A program made the position numbers and the translations under genes. Positions 7,601 through 7,832 of a stretch of 7,832 nucleotides of DNA are shown in pieces. The stretch's first letter is position 1. The number at the start of each line of letters is the position of its first letter. The DNA is from Candidatus Fermentibacterota bacterium (lineage in GTDB: Bacteria > Fermentibacterota > Fermentibacteria > Fermentibacterales > Fermentibacteraceae). The notes beneath the pieces are model-generated. The model saw only the letters and a list, made by a program, of their open reading frames with translations, was not told the origin of the DNA and did not search any database. Location of the stretch: NCBI GenBank assembly GCA_012523605.1, contig JAAYTY010000177.1, positions 1 through 7,832 on the forward strand. The letters run 5' to 3'.

Positions 7601-7832
7601 TGGACTGCATGATGCCCTGGCAGACCGTGACGGGAGGTTTCGGAAGAGCTTCGTCGAGGGTGCCGGGGCCTGGATGGCTCCTCTCCGGGGCTGCCGATCC
7701 TGTTCCCGTGGTGTCCGGCTCCCCGGGCGGAGGCGATTACGAGGGTCCCGAGGCGGAAATGTGGATGCAGGGATACGAGGGGATCGAGCATCCGGTCGTG
7801 TCGGGCGAGGCGGTCCTCTGCGCGGCGCTCGA
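4609..7832 (+). CDS. Second PorU-like C25 (gingipain-clan) cysteine peptidase, 3' truncated by the window edge
   Basis: The frame is open for 1074 codons from the ATG to the right edge with no stop. It is a diverged paralogue of the gene at 39. Residues 1-18 (MKRTCLLALL...) look like a short signal peptide with a basic n-region and a weak hydrophobic core. Residues about 19-170 are propeptide-like and include a Pro/Glu-rich stretch (113-127). Residues about 206-320 match the PorU N-terminal module, with a D/G-rich loop (272-283) and ANVYWLTWGG. The gingipain-like core spans about 563-920: LVGDGHYDY (632-640), ADDEWGGSSQNE (720-731), FGHGS with presumed catalytic His794, WATCDVG with presumed nucleophile Cys828, and GGAVASIAATRGT (851-863). 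The PorU-like tail follows. The window ends at AVLCAALE, which aligns with residues 1086-1093 of the first peptidase, so roughly 180 residues, including any sorting-type tail, should lie beyond the edge. Both catalytic residues are present, so it looks active. Division of labour with the first copy is unknown. Confidence 0.92.
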   Translation, partial: MKRTCLLALLASGPAVCGVDVIASGSGGTSLVVDVEAAEPVPAPGGTVVMTVDGAGTLLQPGSIALPCLRVYIPVPQGCTPGVTWEVLGMVPAEDPSGIPLYRAPLLSGEGLETTETPAPEIPPPVERVRLQGVVPLAGCMFAALDIYPWLPSEPGRSVSRIRIDVAWEGRFPAPGAPGPLEEALAPEGCAFWPVRRDGGNAPGDFWGSPWARLSISSSGGFEVSCGDLEAAGCQVEGVPSASLRMFCGPGEEFPTEPDASHGLYEVAIEVDDGGDGTFDQGDRLRFLGRGLDRWMPFGSWAWMERHRFASANVYWLTWGGFDGRRIQDIPGAPSGSLPEWGGVVPCFGWYEDEKVWSPESDSETGWSWAALAPGEDLGVQFSNPGIASGASAVRAGFSSETGGDWTVEIRLGGSVIAQQSGYGAGEFVVESGDVTLPQSGVLTVANSAGSDIDVLFDWMAVRYPRQSSLSAGIELLPGTHAAGRYNMTVGPAQPGSSVYLFDSFTEPVVLTGVEYSSGAARFSVTVEDTTRLFVMAPSDWLRPDSIACASPGRLLGTVTGADRLVIVPETLLDDAWGLVALIEARGAECEVATTREIYDEFGQGVADPGAIRSAVRWAMDSWSPACQGVVLVGDGHYDYLNHTTGRPVLIPPVELGGPGSPCFDDYYTMVHQDAEMPELPISRIPVDDGSELLSFIAKLASCESGEAAGAWLDRALMIADDEWGGSSQNEAEHTISAELISEEVLPRSVERIKFYLIEYPWPVVQTHPEKPEAREDLVDELGEGQGYVLFFGHGSAGQITHEKIFLSGDVDRLDNGRRLPLAFWATCDVGHFDGTVEDAIAEKLLVQPAGGAVASIAATRGTYGPANYAFARAFTDSIYNGQNLSVGERLWLSKLLDGSAYVYNNRYYVLFGDLDMPFHRPDGGVSVEVEADTLRSGERNHLEGTCDADAGISLVELRESSQSVDYTCLGGYVITWLKYGGVAFRGSAAISGGAFGMDCMMPWQTVTGGFGRASSRVPGPGWLLSGAADPVPVVSGSPGGGDYEGPEAEMWMQGYEGIEHPVVSGEAVLCAAL

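Noticed and set aside
1..7832. tRNA, rRNA, CRISPR array, insertion sequence or terminator
   Set aside because: Coding sequence is continuous, with no spaced direct repeats, transposase motifs or hairpin followed by a T run. The only repeat signal is the diverged homology between the two peptidase genes.

Overview
This is a G+C-rich bacterial stretch that is coding from end to end on the + strand. It reads as part of one tightly packed operon. Three genes can be supported: a complete PorU-like family C25 (gingipain-clan) cysteine peptidase, a complete CobB/SIRT5-like NAD-dependent deacylase (sirtuin), and a second PorU-like peptidase that runs off the right edge. No RNA gene, mobile element, CRISPR array, terminator or non-coding gap is visible. 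Adjacent genes overlap by 4 bases (GTGA at 3860-3863, ATGA at 4609-4612), so translational coupling is likely.

The two large proteins are diverged paralogues with the same layout: N-terminal export signal, a beta-rich propeptide-like region, a PorU-type N-terminal module with a D/G-rich loop, a gingipain-like core with a His...Cys pair, and a PorU-type beta-sandwich tail. The first also ends in a YPNP...SG.Y.YRL domain of the FlgD-Ig/type IX secretion (T9SS) type A sorting kind; the second is cut before that point. In Bacteroidota, PorU works at the outer membrane, cleaving the C-terminal sorting domain of T9SS cargo and attaching the cargo to the cell surface. The domain match is strong; the same role here is inference.

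The deacylase lies between them. It has the full sirtuin motif set, the Tyr-x-x-Arg pair that marks class III (succinyl/malonyl-lysine-preferring) enzymes, and a zinc site with unusual spacing. It has no export signal and should be cytoplasmic, whereas its neighbours should be exported. Why these genes are coupled is the main open question.

The organism is probably an uncultured member of the FCB superphylum or a nearby candidate phylum. PorU-like peptidases with FlgD/T9SS-type tails are typical there, and the high G+C with strongly G/C third positions suggests a lineage of the Fermentibacteria/Eisenbacteria/Latescibacteria kind rather than ordinary Bacteroidota. This placement is a low-confidence inference from protein style and base composition. 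The left edge probably holds the last few codons of another upstream gene, and the exact start of the first peptidase is uncertain.
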